A stretch of DNA of 64,000 nucleotides from Klebsiella indica (GCF_005860775.1 NZ_VCHQ01000007.1:62001-126000), one strand, 5' to 3'. Shown: positions 28,905 to 38,325, counted from the first letter of the stretch. Program-made: numbers and translations. Notes: a model not told the origin generated them from the sequence alone.

Positions 28905-29798
28905 ATGTCTACGTTTCCAGCCAGCTTACTGATTCTGAACGGCAAAGGCGCCAATGAACCGCAGCTACGCGAAGCGGTCGCACTGTTACGCGATGAAGGT
29001 GTCGATATCCACGTCCGCGTCACCTGGGAAAAAGGCGATGCGGCGCGGTTTGTCGATGAAGCCCTGACGCTGAAGGTCGAAACGGTAATTGCCGGCGGTG
29101 GCGACGGTACGATCAACGAGGTTGCCACCGCGCTGGTCGCGCGCGGCAGCGAAATGGCGCTGGGGATTTTGCCGCTGGGCACGGCGAATGACTTCGCCAC
29201 CAGCGTCGGTATCCCGCAGGATCTCGCCAGCGCGTTAAAACTGGCTATCGTTGGCCGCGATGTGGCGATTGATATTGCGCGAGTTAATGGCAAGACCGGT
29301 TTTATCAATATGGCCACCGGCGGTTTCGGCACGCGAATTACCACTGAAACCCCGGAAAAATTAAAGGCCGCGCTTGGCGGTGTCTCGTATTTGATTCACG
29401 GTCTGATGCGAATGGATACCCTGAAGCCGGATCGCTGTGAAATCCGCGGCGAAAATTTTCACTGGCAGGGCGATGCGCTGGTCATCGGTATCGGCAACGG
29501 TCGCCAGGCCGGAGGGGGTCAGCCGTTATGTCCGGAGGCGTTAATCAACGATGGTCTGCTGCATCTGCGTATTTTTACCGGTGAAGAGCTGATTCCCGCG
29601 CTATTCAACACCCTTGCCAACCCGGATAACTCCCCGAATCTGATTGACGGCGTCTCCTCATGGTTTGAGATAACCGCCCCGCACGAAATGACGTTTAACC
29701 TTGATGGCGAGCCGCTAACGGGAAAACACTTCCGTATGGAACTCTTACCGGCCGCACTGCGCTGCAGGCTGCCGCCAGATTGCGCACTCTTACGTTAG
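28905..29798 (+). CDS. yegS: Lipid kinase YegS
   Basis: 297 residues from [14 protein letters not shown], against about 299 in E. coli; an in-frame ATG 33 bases earlier would add an unlike N-terminus. It belongs to the diacylglycerol-kinase catalytic family: [13 protein letters not shown] is the nucleotide-binding loop, [12 protein letters not shown] a second conserved segment, and NLDGEPL a C-terminal motif. E. coli YegS phosphorylates lipids such as phosphatidylglycerol in vitro; its in vivo role is unclear. It is transcribed singly behind cyaR. Confidence 0.95.
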   Translation: MSTFPASLLILNGKGANEPQLREAVALLRDEGVDIHVRVTWEKGDAARFVDEALTLKVETVIAGGGDGTINEVATALVARGSEMALGILPLGTANDFATSVGIPQDLASALKLAIVGRDVAIDIARVNGKTGFINMATGGFGTRITTETPEKLKAALGGVSYLIHGLMRMDTLKPDRCEIRGENFHWQGDALVIGIGNGRQAGGGQPLCPEALINDGLLHLRIFTGEELIPALFNTLANPDNSPNLIDGVSSWFEITAPHEMTFNLDGEPLTGKHFRMELLPAALRCRLPPDCALLR

Positions 29799-29830
29799 GC
29801 CGTCTCCCACAAAAGTGCGTCAGTGCCGTG

Positions 29831-29861
29831 GGCTGCACATCAAGGCGCGAGCCGTGCAGCC
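29831..29861. repeat. Hairpin downstream of yegS
   Basis: GGCTGCAC and GTGCAGCC form a perfect 8-bp stem 33 bases past the yegS stop, with outer GTGCC/GGCAC pairs. Without a T-run it is only a possible 3' stabiliser between two convergent genes. Confidence 0.35.
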
Positions 29862-29953
29862 GGACAGGCACAATATGCCCTGCGCCCTCTGACTTGATGA
29901 CGGGTTATGAACGCGACGACGTCACCCCGACCGGCGACGGGACATAACCGGCT

Positions 29954-30430
29954 TCAGGTCTCGCAAAACAGTACTGGCGCCCGGCTGGTGTAAAACAATC
30001 GGGTTCGTTCATTTATCCGTTGGATATTAAGGTAAAACGGTACCTGCGGCTTGAGGAAAAAAGGCGGCAGGATACGTTTTATCTGCCCCTGCACCTCCTC
30101 TTCCGCCTTGCCTGTGCCCGCGGAGATATTTTCCGAACGCATGAAATAGTGCTCACCGTCACGGGTAAAGCTAAACCAGACGCTCTGATTGATAGTAAAT
30201 GGACGTCCCTCCAGGGGCGTAATTTCCCCTCGCACAATCACCAGCCCGCGGTTACTATCAAATATGTAACGTACTGACACATCCCCCTGGAAATCTGTGT
30301 TAAATAATCGCATTTCCCCGCTGCACTGGAAATGATTTTGCTGCCAATATTGCCAGGATTTTATTACTAAAGCGGTTAACAAACTGATAAAAATGATAGC
30401 CATTAACCATTTAATGCTATGCAAGCGCAT
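29954..30430 (-). CDS. FidL-like single-pass membrane protein
   Basis: 158 residues from MRLHSIKWLMAIIF; AGTAGG six bases upstream supports this start over one 15 codons earlier. One membrane segment (about residues 7-28) precedes a soluble, probably periplasmic domain with FQCSG near its start, VWFSFTRDGEHYFMRSENIS, PPFFLKPQVPFYLNI and a terminal FCET; the two cysteines could pair. The layout and several motifs recall FidL of the Salmonella marT-fidL locus, and the upstream gene is a ToxR/MarT-like regulator, seven bases away. Such partners often modulate a membrane-bound regulator, as ToxS does for ToxR; that role is inferred here. Confidence 0.65.
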   Translation of the reverse strand: MRLHSIKWLMAIIFISLLTALVIKSWQYWQQNHFQCSGEMRLFNTDFQGDVSVRYIFDSNRGLVIVRGEITPLEGRPFTINQSVWFSFTRDGEHYFMRSENISAGTGKAEEEVQGQIKRILPPFFLKPQVPFYLNIQRINERTRLFYTSRAPVLFCET

Positions 30431-30437
30431 TCTGTAC

Positions 30438-31202
30438 CTACTTAATATAATAACTGGTGAGGCATTGATTATCACGCCATAGACTAAATGGCTGACGGCA
30501 GCTTATCACCGAAACGCGGGCCTGCCCCGGATACAGGGTTAAATAAATCCACGGATAGGTTTTACATTCAAAATGGTTAAGATCGCTAAATTTCTCATGT
30601 GGATAATGATCGACAACATCATTATTGGCAAAAAAATAACATTGTTGTGACGTTTTCACATTAACCGGTAAATACCGTTGCAGATAAGAATCGAATTCGG
30701 TTTGCCAGGCAATAAACCCCATTATCAGGCAACTTAGCAACGCCGCAACCGCCCATATGAGAGGGAATTGCGGCCTCAACCGCTTTTTTTCCGGGGGACT
30801 TGCCGTCGCAACCTCCGCAGTAGCCACCGGGATAAGCGGTACCGTTTCCTGTGTGTCCGACGGGGATTCAATAACCGCCAGCTGCGCATCCAGCCTGACG
30901 CCGACTCTGGGTACCGTCACAATTATCTCTTGCCCGACGCCCAGTTGCTTAAAAGCACGACGGAGTAAAGAAATATTCTGGTAAAAACAGTTGTTGGTTA
31001 CCTGCAAGCCATGCTTTATCCACACTTCCTGAAAAAAAGCGTCACGCGCGACTATTTCGCCATCTTGTTGAATTAGCAACAATAAACAACGGCAGGCCGG
31101 GATATTCAATAAAACACGCTTCGAATTATCTGGAATAAGTATTAGAGTGCTTCTCTGAGGAATAAAAGCAATTCTTCCATTAATCGTATATGTTTTTTCC
31201 AT
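30438..31202 (-). CDS. ToxR/CadC/MarT-like membrane-anchored winged-helix regulator
   Basis: 254 residues from MEKTYTINGRIAF, with AGGG six bases upstream. The N-terminal OmpR-type winged helix (about 1-105) has DAFFQEVWIKHGLQVTNNCFYQNISLLRRAF and the wing IVTVPRVGVRL. A proline-rich linker follows, then a membrane segment (about 147-166, FPLIWAVAALLSCLIMGFIAW) and a periplasmic domain with cysteines at QQCYFF, HFECKT, SCRQPF and NQCLTS that could form disulphides. Such proteins sense periplasmic signals and bind DNA from the membrane. It is followed by a FidL-like gene and preceded by a 600-base AT-rich gap. Targets are unknown; fimbrial or acid-stress control is typical of relatives. Confidence 0.8.
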   Translation of the reverse strand: MEKTYTINGRIAFIPQRSTLILIPDNSKRVLLNIPACRCLLLLIQQDGEIVARDAFFQEVWIKHGLQVTNNCFYQNISLLRRAFKQLGVGQEIIVTVPRVGVRLDAQLAVIESPSDTQETVPLIPVATAEVATASPPEKKRLRPQFPLIWAVAALLSCLIMGFIAWQTEFDSYLQRYLPVNVKTSQQCYFFANNDVVDHYPHEKFSDLNHFECKTYPWIYLTLYPGQARVSVISCRQPFSLWRDNQCLTSYYIK

Positions 31203-31569
31203 CCTGTTCCCTGAGAATAGTAATCGTTTGGATGAAGGCGGCATAATGCCAGAGTGCAAATGAGATAATTCTTAATACGCAGAAACGCTTTAGGATTATT
31301 CGTAAGCGATTTTACTCTATTACGGTGAGGAACTGGAGATGCCTTATGCAGGTTTTCGCTATTACAAGCAAAGTTTAAGTGCATTTACAACACAAAACAT
31401 GTCAGAACCGAGGAAAAAACTGGATATCCATTCCAGAAAAACCAATAAAAATGAATTATGATTCCACAAATAACAATATAATAAGAATATACTCTCGTTT
31501 TAGACCTAAACACCACTTTTACACTATTATACGATACATATAACTATAAATACACTTTATAGGAATTCT
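31203..31569. other. AT-rich intergenic region upstream of ToxR-like gene
   Basis: About 370 bases with no plausible gene. The part 31380-31570 is markedly AT-rich compared with its surroundings and could hold H-NS sites and the promoter of the ToxR-like gene. I see no clear -35/-10 pair that I would defend. Confidence 0.4.
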
Positions 31570-31575
31570 TTATCT

Positions 31576-31609
31576 AAAAATGGCGCATTTCGCAACAGAC
31601 AATGCGCCA
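31576..31609 (-). terminator. Rho-independent terminator, leftward
   Basis: TGGCGCATT and AATGCGCCA form a perfect 9-bp stem with an 11-base loop; on the minus strand it is followed by TTTTT. It would stop transcripts from the enolase-superfamily gene, about 200 bases beyond its stop. Confidence 0.75.
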
Positions 31610-31811
31610 CATGAACGAGTACGTGGCCACCTCTCGCGCCATTTCTCGCGTATATTGCCGGCTGGCAGTGACCAGCGTCTGCGTGGTCTCTGCCAGTTCT
31701 CCCCCACGAGTAAATAGCCCGGTAAAGCGTATCAGAACGGTGATTTACCGGGGCATGGCTCGCCTGGCTGACTGTAAATTGCGCAAGGATTAGCGAGCAG
31801 GTGATATTTAA

Positions 31812-32966
31812 TCAGTCGTGGCTAACGGTATTGGCTTCGATATAGCTAAAATTAATGTCTTCGCCGAGGCCCGGACGCTGTGACAAATGCACCAATCCCT
31901 GGTCATCCATCGGGTCGACAATGCTGTTGAGGTACGCGGCGGGCTCATCGTAATCAAGGAACGGATGCAGCAGGCCACGCTCGTACCAGCGGCAGTTGCG
32001 GATCGCGCCGACCACCGCCAGGCTTGCCGCCCCATTGCCGTGGACTTCACAGTCCATGCCGAACGACTCCGCCAGCGCCGCCACCTTCATGGTCGGCGCG
32101 ATCCCGCCGACGCCGTTGGCCCCCGCGCGCAGAATGTCGCAGGCCCCGGCTTTCACCCATTCGGCGCGCATATGGTGCTTACCGCCGAAGCTCTCCGGCC
32201 CGACGACAGGAATCGACAGGTTTTCCGCCAGCCAGGCGTAGGAAGACATCGAATCCTCTGCCATCGGCTCTTCAAACCACGCGAAATTCAGCTTTTCCAG
32301 CGCCTTACCAATCCACAACGCGTCAGCGCGGCTGTACCAGTGATAGCCGTCAATCATCAACGCGATATCCGGTCCCACCGCTTCACGCACCGCCGCGCAG
32401 GCTTTGATATCCATTTTCGGATCCGGCGCAAAGGCGATCGGCGGCATCCAGGTGTGCAGCTTGATGGCCTTATAACCGCGGGCGACCAGCTTTTCAGCGA
32501 AGGCCGCATACTCTTCCGGGGTCGACAGACCACCCGGTAAATCATCCCCGCACATCGTGCTGCCGTAGGCCGGAACCGTGTCACGGTAGCCGCCGAGCAG
32601 TTTGTAAACCGGCAGGTTAAGCTTGCGGCCAATCAGATCCCACAGCGCCTGCTCGACAAACGACAGCGCGCGCTCGGTCAGTTGATGAGCGCTGCCGCGC
32701 TGCCAGTGGTTAAGATCCTGCCAGATGCGCTCGCGATTAAACGGGTCCTGCCCCACCAGCACTTTACGGAAAAAAGTATTCACCACATACGGGCGTACCA
32801 CTTCCGGCGGCGCGAACGAATAGCCCTGGGCGCCGTCATCGGCGGTGATGGTCAGCATCGCCATTTTCGCCATCCCTTCAGCCCCCGGATGGGAGTGCCC
32901 GGCACTGTCGGAAACCCGACGAGTGGGATACTGGAAAATGGTGACATTTACAGATTCAATTTTCAT
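31812..32966 (-). CDS. Enolase-superfamily (mandelate racemase/muconate lactonizing type) enzyme, probable sugar-acid dehydratase
   Basis: 384 residues with the two-domain enolase-superfamily plan. The capping domain (1-130) holds the loop around VSDSAGHSHPG. The barrel shows GYKAIKLHTW (base position K-x-H), LMIDGYHWYS with the first metal aspartate, FEEPM and GPESFGG as second and third metal ligands, and a late histidine in CEVHGNG. These enzymes abstract the alpha-proton of carboxylates; most in this branch dehydrate sugar acids, but the substrate is not fixed by these motifs. It lies downstream of the dal operon on the same strand, separated by a 297-base gap (32967-33263) that may hold its promoter. 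A role on a pentonate is a guess from the neighbourhood. Confidence 0.82.
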   Translation of the reverse strand: MKIESVNVTIFQYPTRRVSDSAGHSHPGAEGMAKMAMLTITADDGAQGYSFAPPEVVRPYVVNTFFRKVLVGQDPFNRERIWQDLNHWQRGSAHQLTERALSFVEQALWDLIGRKLNLPVYKLLGGYRDTVPAYGSTMCGDDLPGGLSTPEEYAAFAEKLVARGYKAIKLHTWMPPIAFAPDPKMDIKACAAVREAVGPDIALMIDGYHWYSRADALWIGKALEKLNFAWFEEPMAEDSMSSYAWLAENLSIPVVGPESFGGKHHMRAEWVKAGACDILRAGANGVGGIAPTMKVAALAESFGMDCEVHGNGAASLAVVGAIRNCRWYERGLLHPFLDYDEPAAYLNSIVDPMDDQGLVHLSQRPGLGEDINFSYIEANTVSHD

Positions 32967-33263
32967 GCTCAGTCCTTATCACAGCCTAATCCGATTCACA
33001 GAAAAAATCAGCAAGGCGGTTTTTAATTATTAAAAACATGTTTCATTTATAATCTAAGCACAATTATGCAACAGTTCCTCGGACAATTACCGCTAAGCAG
33101 GAGATTAAATTTGGGCATTAGCACAACAGGACGTGATTGTTTTCACAAAAGGGGAGCGAAACGCGAGGACGATCGGCAAGATGAACGAGAGGAGCGTGGG
33201 CGCAGAAAAAGGATTAACAGACCGTGTACACCCCGAAATCTCCTGCACCCACAAATGACGAAT

Positions 33264-33926
33264 TTATCCGACCGCTTCCGGTTCAGCGGAGAGAGCATCC
33301 AGCAGTTCAGGCAAAGCCTGATAGCGGCCGGCAGCGGCCTGAAAACGGCCATCCAGGCAATCCCCGGCAATAATAATCGTTGGAATACCTGCCGCCCGCG
33401 CCGCGCAAAATCCGTTAAAACTATCTTCAATCACCAGGCACTGGCTGGCGCTGAGATTTAGCTTGCGCAGCGTCGTCAGATAGACCGCCGGATGCGGCTT
33501 ACCGCGAACTTCATCATCCGCGCTGGAAACCACGTCAAAATAGCGCCAAAGAGCGAGTTTATTCAGCACTGCGGAGATAACCTGCCGGGACGATGAGGTG
33601 GCGAGCGCAATTTGATACCCCTGCTGGCGAAAATAGCGTAACGCCTCGCGCACGCCGTTCATCGGTTCACCTTCGGCGGCAATCAGATTGGTGATACGCA
33701 GCAGTATAGCCTCTTCAATCCGTTCTGGCGCAACATCAAGCTGGCAGTGCTGGCACCAGATGCGGGCAATATCGTCAAGGCGTTTTCCTTTGGTCAGGGT
33801 TTCACATTCATCGACGCTCACCGTCGCCCCCCACTTCGCAAGGGTTTCGATTTGCGCCTGTCGCCATAAATATTCGGAATCAATGATTACGCCATCCATG
33901 TCAAAAATAACCGCTTTAATACTCAT
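33264..33926 (-). CDS. HAD-superfamily sugar phosphatase (HxpB/YniC-like)
   Basis: 220 residues from the second of two adjacent ATGs, six bases after GAGG. HAD motifs are present: VIFDMDGVIIDSE (nucleophile and acid aspartates), LATSSS (motif II), KPHPAVYL (motif III lysine) and VIEDSFNGFCAARAAG (motif IV). With a C1 cap of four helices it resembles the beta-phosphoglucomutase/2-deoxyglucose-6-phosphatase group. It lies 56 bases downstream of dalT and probably belongs to the D-arabinitol operon, where it could clear dead-end sugar phosphates such as arabinitol or xylulose phosphates. The substrate is inferred only. Confidence 0.82.
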   Translation of the reverse strand: MSIKAVIFDMDGVIIDSEYLWRQAQIETLAKWGATVSVDECETLTKGKRLDDIARIWCQHCQLDVAPERIEEAILLRITNLIAAEGEPMNGVREALRYFRQQGYQIALATSSSRQVISAVLNKLALWRYFDVVSSADDEVRGKPHPAVYLTTLRKLNLSASQCLVIEDSFNGFCAARAAGIPTIIIAGDCLDGRFQAAAGRYQALPELLDALSAEPEAVG

Positions 33927-33982
33927 CATCTACCTCAATAAGGCTGGCATAAATACCCTGCCAGCCGCACAACATGACACCA

Positions 33983-35260
33983 TTAAGAGAATTCAACCTG
34001 CTCACTGGCGGACGTTTCCTTGTGGCAAAACCCCGGCTGCTCAACGCGAATAAATGCGCAGAGGAAAAAGGCCACCACATACAGTACGGTATAGGCGATC
34101 ACCACCCCGATGGTGCTGAAGAACGGTAGCAATATCACCGCAATAGCCGGCGCGAGAAAGTTCGACATCCCCGCAGACAAGTTGTAAACCGAAATCGCCG
34201 CCCCTTTGTGCTGCGGCTCCAGCGCCGGGAAAACGGCGGCCAGCGGAACAAACGCGGCGACAAAGATCCCCAGCGCGATGGCGGGAATCAGGGCCATCGC
34301 AAAACTATGACCAAAATGCTGAGGAATGAAGTAAAACGCCAGGCTGGAGAGCGCCATACCGATGCAGCCAAACCAGCGCACCACTTTCATCCAGCCCAGT
34401 TTCTCGCCCAAAATCCCCCACAGGACGTTAGAAAAAATGGTGGTAAAGAAGAAGACCGCCCATACCTGTAGCCATTCAGACGTGGTAAAGCCCAGTTCAT
34501 CGACAAACATCATCGGCATGATGACCGCAAAGCCGAACAGCGACAGAGTGTTAATAATCCTCACCATGCTCGACAGCAGAATATTACGGTTGGTATAGAG
34601 CAGCGTCGCCGCCCGTCCCAGCTCGGAAAACTTCTCACGGGTGGTCAGATTCTGCATATGGCGCGGCGTCTGGATATGGCGCAGAGAGGCCAATGCGATG
34701 ACGCCGCCAGTCACGCAGAAGGCCAGCGCCAGCCACAACGTCCCTAACTCGCCGATATGCGGAATGGTAAAGCTCGGAATATAGCTGCCGAACACGCCGA
34801 TGCCGATGGAGTAAACCGCCCAGAACCAGCCGATCGCCGAACTGGCATTATCACTTTTCACATTATGGATAATGGCCACGATAAACGAGTAGAGGAACAG
34901 CGGATACGCGAAGCCGCGGATGCCGTAGAAGACCAGGATCAACGCATAATTCGCATGGCCGAGCCCGAACACCAGAAACAGCACATGGAACACGCACCAC
35001 ATTACGAAGCCAATCATCATGGTCTTAAGCGGGGTAATGATTTCCGCCACAACGCCGGAAATCCACGCCGACAGCGCGGCGGCCAGTCCGTACAGTGTAA
35101 ACGCAAATGAAGCCTCTGCCGGGGTGAAGCCGAGCTCTTTGATATAGTGCGACAGAAATGCCAGTTCGAAACCGTCGCCGGTCATAAACACGGCAATGGC
35201 GACATATCCCCAGAACAGATTCAGGGGTAAACCGAGCCATTGTTTATTATTTACGGACAT
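33983..35260 (-). CDS. dalT: D-arabinitol MFS transporter DalT
   Basis: 425 residues, twelve-segment major facilitator, start MSVNNKQWLGLPLNLFWGYV with GAGG five bases before the ATG. The sequence closely follows what I recall of Klebsiella pneumoniae DalT, a proton symporter for D-arabinitol, including FMTGDGFELAFLSHYIKELGFTP and GFAVIMPMMFVDELGF. It is third in dalD-dalK-dalT; a 183-base spacer with a palindrome separates it from dalK, so its expression may differ from that of the enzymes. Confidence 0.92.
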   Translation of the reverse strand: MSVNNKQWLGLPLNLFWGYVAIAVFMTGDGFELAFLSHYIKELGFTPAEASFAFTLYGLAAALSAWISGVVAEIITPLKTMMIGFVMWCVFHVLFLVFGLGHANYALILVFYGIRGFAYPLFLYSFIVAIIHNVKSDNASSAIGWFWAVYSIGIGVFGSYIPSFTIPHIGELGTLWLALAFCVTGGVIALASLRHIQTPRHMQNLTTREKFSELGRAATLLYTNRNILLSSMVRIINTLSLFGFAVIMPMMFVDELGFTTSEWLQVWAVFFFTTIFSNVLWGILGEKLGWMKVVRWFGCIGMALSSLAFYFIPQHFGHSFAMALIPAIALGIFVAAFVPLAAVFPALEPQHKGAAISVYNLSAGMSNFLAPAIAVILLPFFSTIGVVIAYTVLYVVAFFLCAFIRVEQPGFCHKETSASEQVEFS

Positions 35261-35291
35261 AATGACCTCGTTTTCAGGATACAGGAAACCG

Positions 35292-35311
35292 CTCCGGTGA
35301 ATTCACCGGAG
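35292..35311. promoter_or_regulatory. Perfect 20-bp palindrome between dalK and dalT
   Basis: CTCCGGTGAATTCACCGGAG is fully self-complementary and lies 32 bases upstream of the dalT start. It could be an operator, or an mRNA hairpin that protects or attenuates the transcript. No T-run follows on the dal strand. Confidence 0.5.
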
Positions 35312-35399
35312 GGCTGTTCTGCCCGCCATAATTCAAACCGCAGTTGCGTTGCCTTCCTTGCTCACGCCAGTCACTGACTTATGTCAGCGCCTGGCGATT

Positions 35400-35440
35400 C
35401 ACTGCGCCGCCTTGCTGCAATTCGGATTATTTAGGGTAGG
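35400..35440. repeat. Possible dispersed intergenic repeat fragment
   Basis: CGCCGCCTTGCTGCAATTCG followed by GATTATTTAGGGTA resembles the end of an intergenic repeat I associate with enterobacteria (GCCGCCTTCCTGCAACTCGAATTATTTAG pattern). The related inverse motif ATTCGAGTTGCAGG is at 15709. From memory only. Confidence 0.35.
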
Positions 35441-35443
35441 TGA

Positions 35444-36913
35444 TTAAAATGCATGCTGACGAAAGTTCAGGTCGTTGACATACAACGCATTGAACTGTGC
35501 GTAGCGCTGCATCAGGGTTTGATGGCGAACCGGGTCTGCGTACCAGGTCTGCCAGACTTCCGGTTTTTCGCAAACGCTGGCGAGCGGTTTGCCTGCTGCC
35601 AGACAAGCCAGCCGCGCCGCGCCCAATGCGCCGCCGGTCTCCCCGCCTTTGTGGGTCACCACCGGTATATTGAGGATATCGGCCAGCAATTGCGCCCAGA
35701 ACGGACTGCGGGCGCCACCGCCAACCAGCGAACAGCGATCGATCTGCGTACCGCTCTCTTTCAGCACCCGCAGACCGTCGTTGATGCCGAAACTCACGCC
35801 CTCCAGCACCGCGTAGCCAAGCTGGGCGCGCTGGCTGGAGTGGCTCATTCCCCAGAACATGCCGCGCGCTTCGGGATCGTTATGCGGCGTGCGTTCGCCG
35901 GAGAGATAAGGTAAGAAGAACGGCGCACTGGCTTTCTGTTCCTCGCTAAGCTCGGCAATCTCCTCCAGCAACGCGATTTCTGTCGTACTGGTCAGGCGAC
36001 AGAACCATTGCAGACAGCTTGCGGCGCTGAGCATCACGCTCATCTGATGCCACAGATTCGGCAGCACGTGACAAAACGCATGAACCGCCGACTGCGGGGC
36101 CGGGCGGTAAGCGTCGGTCACCACAAACAGCACCCCGGATGTGCCAAGCGAAATAAACGCATCCCCCGGTGAGACCGCCCCGACGCCAATGGCGCTGACC
36201 GCGTTATCGCCGCCGCCTCCTGCCACCACGACCGAAGCGTTCAGCCCCCAGCGCCCGGCAACCTGCGGATCAAGCGTGGCGGAAACCTCGCAACCTTCCA
36301 CCAGCGTCGGCATATGGCGACGCGACAGGCCGCATTTATTCAGCAGAGAATCAGACCAGTCGCGTTTTGCCACATCCAGCCACAACGTGCCGGCAGCATC
36401 CGACATATCGGACACTTTTTTCCCCGTCATCCGGTAGCGCAGATAATCTTTTGGCAGCAGAACCGTGGCAGTACGTTTAAAATTTTGCGGCTCATGGCGA
36501 CGTACCCACAGCAGTTTCGGGGCGGTAAAGCCCGGCATCGCCAGGTTTCCCGCGACCTGGTGCAGTTCCGGCGCTATCTCTTCCAGTTCCGCACACTCCT
36601 GCGCGCAGCGGGTGTCGTTCCACAGAATTGCCGGGCGAATCACCTCGCCATCGGCATCCAGCAGCACCGCGCCGTGCATCTGCCCGGAAAGGCCAATAGC
36701 CTTAATCGCCGGCCAGTGCTGAGCGCATTTCTCCCGCAGTGTGGTGATCAGGTACTCTGTCGCCTCCCACCAGGCTTGCGGCGACTGTTCTGACCAGTGC
36801 GGATGGGGCCGTTGAATACTCAATGGCGCGCTATGGCTGGCGATCACCTCATTGTTTTCATCAATGACCAGCGCTTTGACTTCCGATGTGCCCAGATCGA
36901 TACCGAGATACAT
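35444..36913 (-). CDS. dalK: D-xylulose kinase DalK
   Basis: 489 residues from MYLGIDLGTSEVKAL; GAGG five bases upstream favours this ATG over a GTG two codons earlier. It is a FGGY-family sugar kinase: DLGTSEVKALV is the phosphate-binding loop, GLSGQMHGAV a substrate-site segment, LGTSGVLFVV the adenosine motif and LVGGGARSPFWAQLLADIL the C-terminal FGGY signature. It phosphorylates D-xylulose made by DalD to xylulose 5-phosphate, feeding the pentose phosphate path. It starts nine bases after the dalD stop. Confidence 0.93.
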   Translation of the reverse strand: MYLGIDLGTSEVKALVIDENNEVIASHSAPLSIQRPHPHWSEQSPQAWWEATEYLITTLREKCAQHWPAIKAIGLSGQMHGAVLLDADGEVIRPAILWNDTRCAQECAELEEIAPELHQVAGNLAMPGFTAPKLLWVRRHEPQNFKRTATVLLPKDYLRYRMTGKKVSDMSDAAGTLWLDVAKRDWSDSLLNKCGLSRRHMPTLVEGCEVSATLDPQVAGRWGLNASVVVAGGGGDNAVSAIGVGAVSPGDAFISLGTSGVLFVVTDAYRPAPQSAVHAFCHVLPNLWHQMSVMLSAASCLQWFCRLTSTTEIALLEEIAELSEEQKASAPFFLPYLSGERTPHNDPEARGMFWGMSHSSQRAQLGYAVLEGVSFGINDGLRVLKESGTQIDRCSLVGGGARSPFWAQLLADILNIPVVTHKGGETGGALGAARLACLAAGKPLASVCEKPEVWQTWYADPVRHQTLMQRYAQFNALYVNDLNFRQHAF

Positions 36914-36922
36914 AGCCACCTC

Positions 36923-38290
36923 TTAGTTAATCAGCATATAAACGGAAGCGATCTTCTCGCGCATCAGCGTCAGGAAATCGCTATTGCCGGCCAGTTCGCC
37001 AAACAGCGCTTTATCGCGGGCATAGAGCGCGACCGGATCGTGAGCTTCAAACATTTCATGCACCGCCTGTTCGTCGAGGATCCCATCCTGGTACTGATAC
37101 GGCAGCGTTCCCTTATGCCACTGTTCCATAAAGACAAAGAACAGCGCGGGCAGCATGGCGGTCGCTTCCGGGCGAACGCCCCGGCGGTAGCACTCCTGTA
37201 AGGTTGGCGTGATCATCGCCGGAATTTTCGAGAAACCATCGGCGGCAACGCGCTGGTTGGTATCCTGAATATACGGGTTGGTAAAGCGCTTGAGCACTAC
37301 ATCGCGATAGGCTGGCAGATCGATGCCGTTATCACCGAGGCACGGAATGACATCTTCCGTGACGTAGCGGTCAGCTATGGCATAGATAAAATCAGTTAAG
37401 GTGCTTTCATGAATATATTGCTGGCCGATTAACGTTCCCGCCCAGGCGATACAGCTGTGTGACGCGTTAAGAATACGGATTTTCGCCTCTTCATAAGGGA
37501 TCACCGACGCCACCATTTCCACGCCAACCGCGTCCAGATTCGGGCGCTCAGCGCGGAAGTTGTTTTCCACCACCCACTGAATAAAGGTTTCGCCCATCAC
37601 CGGCGCCTTGTCATCAATCCCGGTTTGCGCTTTGATGCGTGCGGGCAGGTCAGCCGCCGGGCGCGGAGTAATGCGATCCACCATGGTATTCGGGCAGGTG
37701 GTGTTGGCAGCCATCCAGTCAATCACCGCCTGTTTGCCGGTTAACTGCAGGAACTCAACCATACCGTCGTGGAAACGTTCACCGTTGTGACGCACGTTAT
37801 CGCAGTTCAGCAGGGTGAGCGGCCCGGCGTTGTCCGCCATGCGTTTTTCCAGAATCCGCGCGATGGTGCCGTAAATCGTCTGGCAACCCCCTTGCAAATC
37901 AGCCATTAAATCAGCGTTGCTGGTTTCCAGTTTGTGACCGGTATTCAGGTAGTACCCCCCTTCCGTCACGGTAAAGGCGATAACTTTCGTCTGCGGGTTC
38001 GCCCCCTCGTTAATCAGCGGCTGCAGTCCGGCCTGCCACGGCAGCAGTTTTTGAATGGAAGTGATTTCTTCATATTCGCGTTCCCCTTCCGGGCTGACGG
38101 TCTCCAGCACGTAGCGTCCATCCTGCGCAGTCAGTGCCTGAACAACCTGCTCGGCGTCGTTGCGAATATTTCCCGCCGCGATATGCCAGCGTTTATCTCC
38201 GGAAGCAATCAGCCGGTGCAGATACCACGCCTGATGAGCGCGGTGAAAAGAACCCAGACCAATGTGAAGCCATGTGAATTGATTGTTCAT
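36923..38290 (-). CDS. dalD: D-arabinitol 4-dehydrogenase DalD
   Basis: 455 residues from [22 protein letters not shown] with AAGGAG eight bases upstream; a start ten codons earlier is open but unsupported. It is a long-chain mannitol-dehydrogenase-family NAD enzyme: [11 protein letters not shown] is the nucleotide-binding glycine motif, [10 protein letters not shown] a conserved central segment and [18 protein letters not shown] the catalytic region with Lys and His. It oxidises D-arabinitol to D-xylulose. It is first gene of dalDKT, divergent from dalR, and its promoter shares a 206-base region with the regulator. Confidence 0.94.
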   Translation of the reverse strand: MNNQFTWLHIGLGSFHRAHQAWYLHRLIASGDKRWHIAAGNIRNDAEQVVQALTAQDGRYVLETVSPEGEREYEEITSIQKLLPWQAGLQPLINEGANPQTKVIAFTVTEGGYYLNTGHKLETSNADLMADLQGGCQTIYGTIARILEKRMADNAGPLTLLNCDNVRHNGERFHDGMVEFLQLTGKQAVIDWMAANTTCPNTMVDRITPRPAADLPARIKAQTGIDDKAPVMGETFIQWVVENNFRAERPNLDAVGVEMVASVIPYEEAKIRILNASHSCIAWAGTLIGQQYIHESTLTDFIYAIADRYVTEDVIPCLGDNGIDLPAYRDVVLKRFTNPYIQDTNQRVAADGFSKIPAMITPTLQECYRRGVRPEATAMLPALFFVFMEQWHKGTLPYQYQDGILDEQAVHEMFEAHDPVALYARDKALFGELAGNSDFLTLMREKIASVYMLIN

Positions 38291-38325
38291 GTTCTGCTCT
38301 CCTTGAGTTGATGGCGTCACTGTAA

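Noticed and set aside
31602-31793. 63-codon rightward frame
   Set aside because: No ribosome site, no homologue recalled, and it runs against a leftward terminator and coding-like frame.
33066-33461. 131-codon rightward frame at the enolase-HAD gap
   Set aside because: It runs into the HAD gene on the opposite strand, has basic low-complexity composition and no ribosome site.
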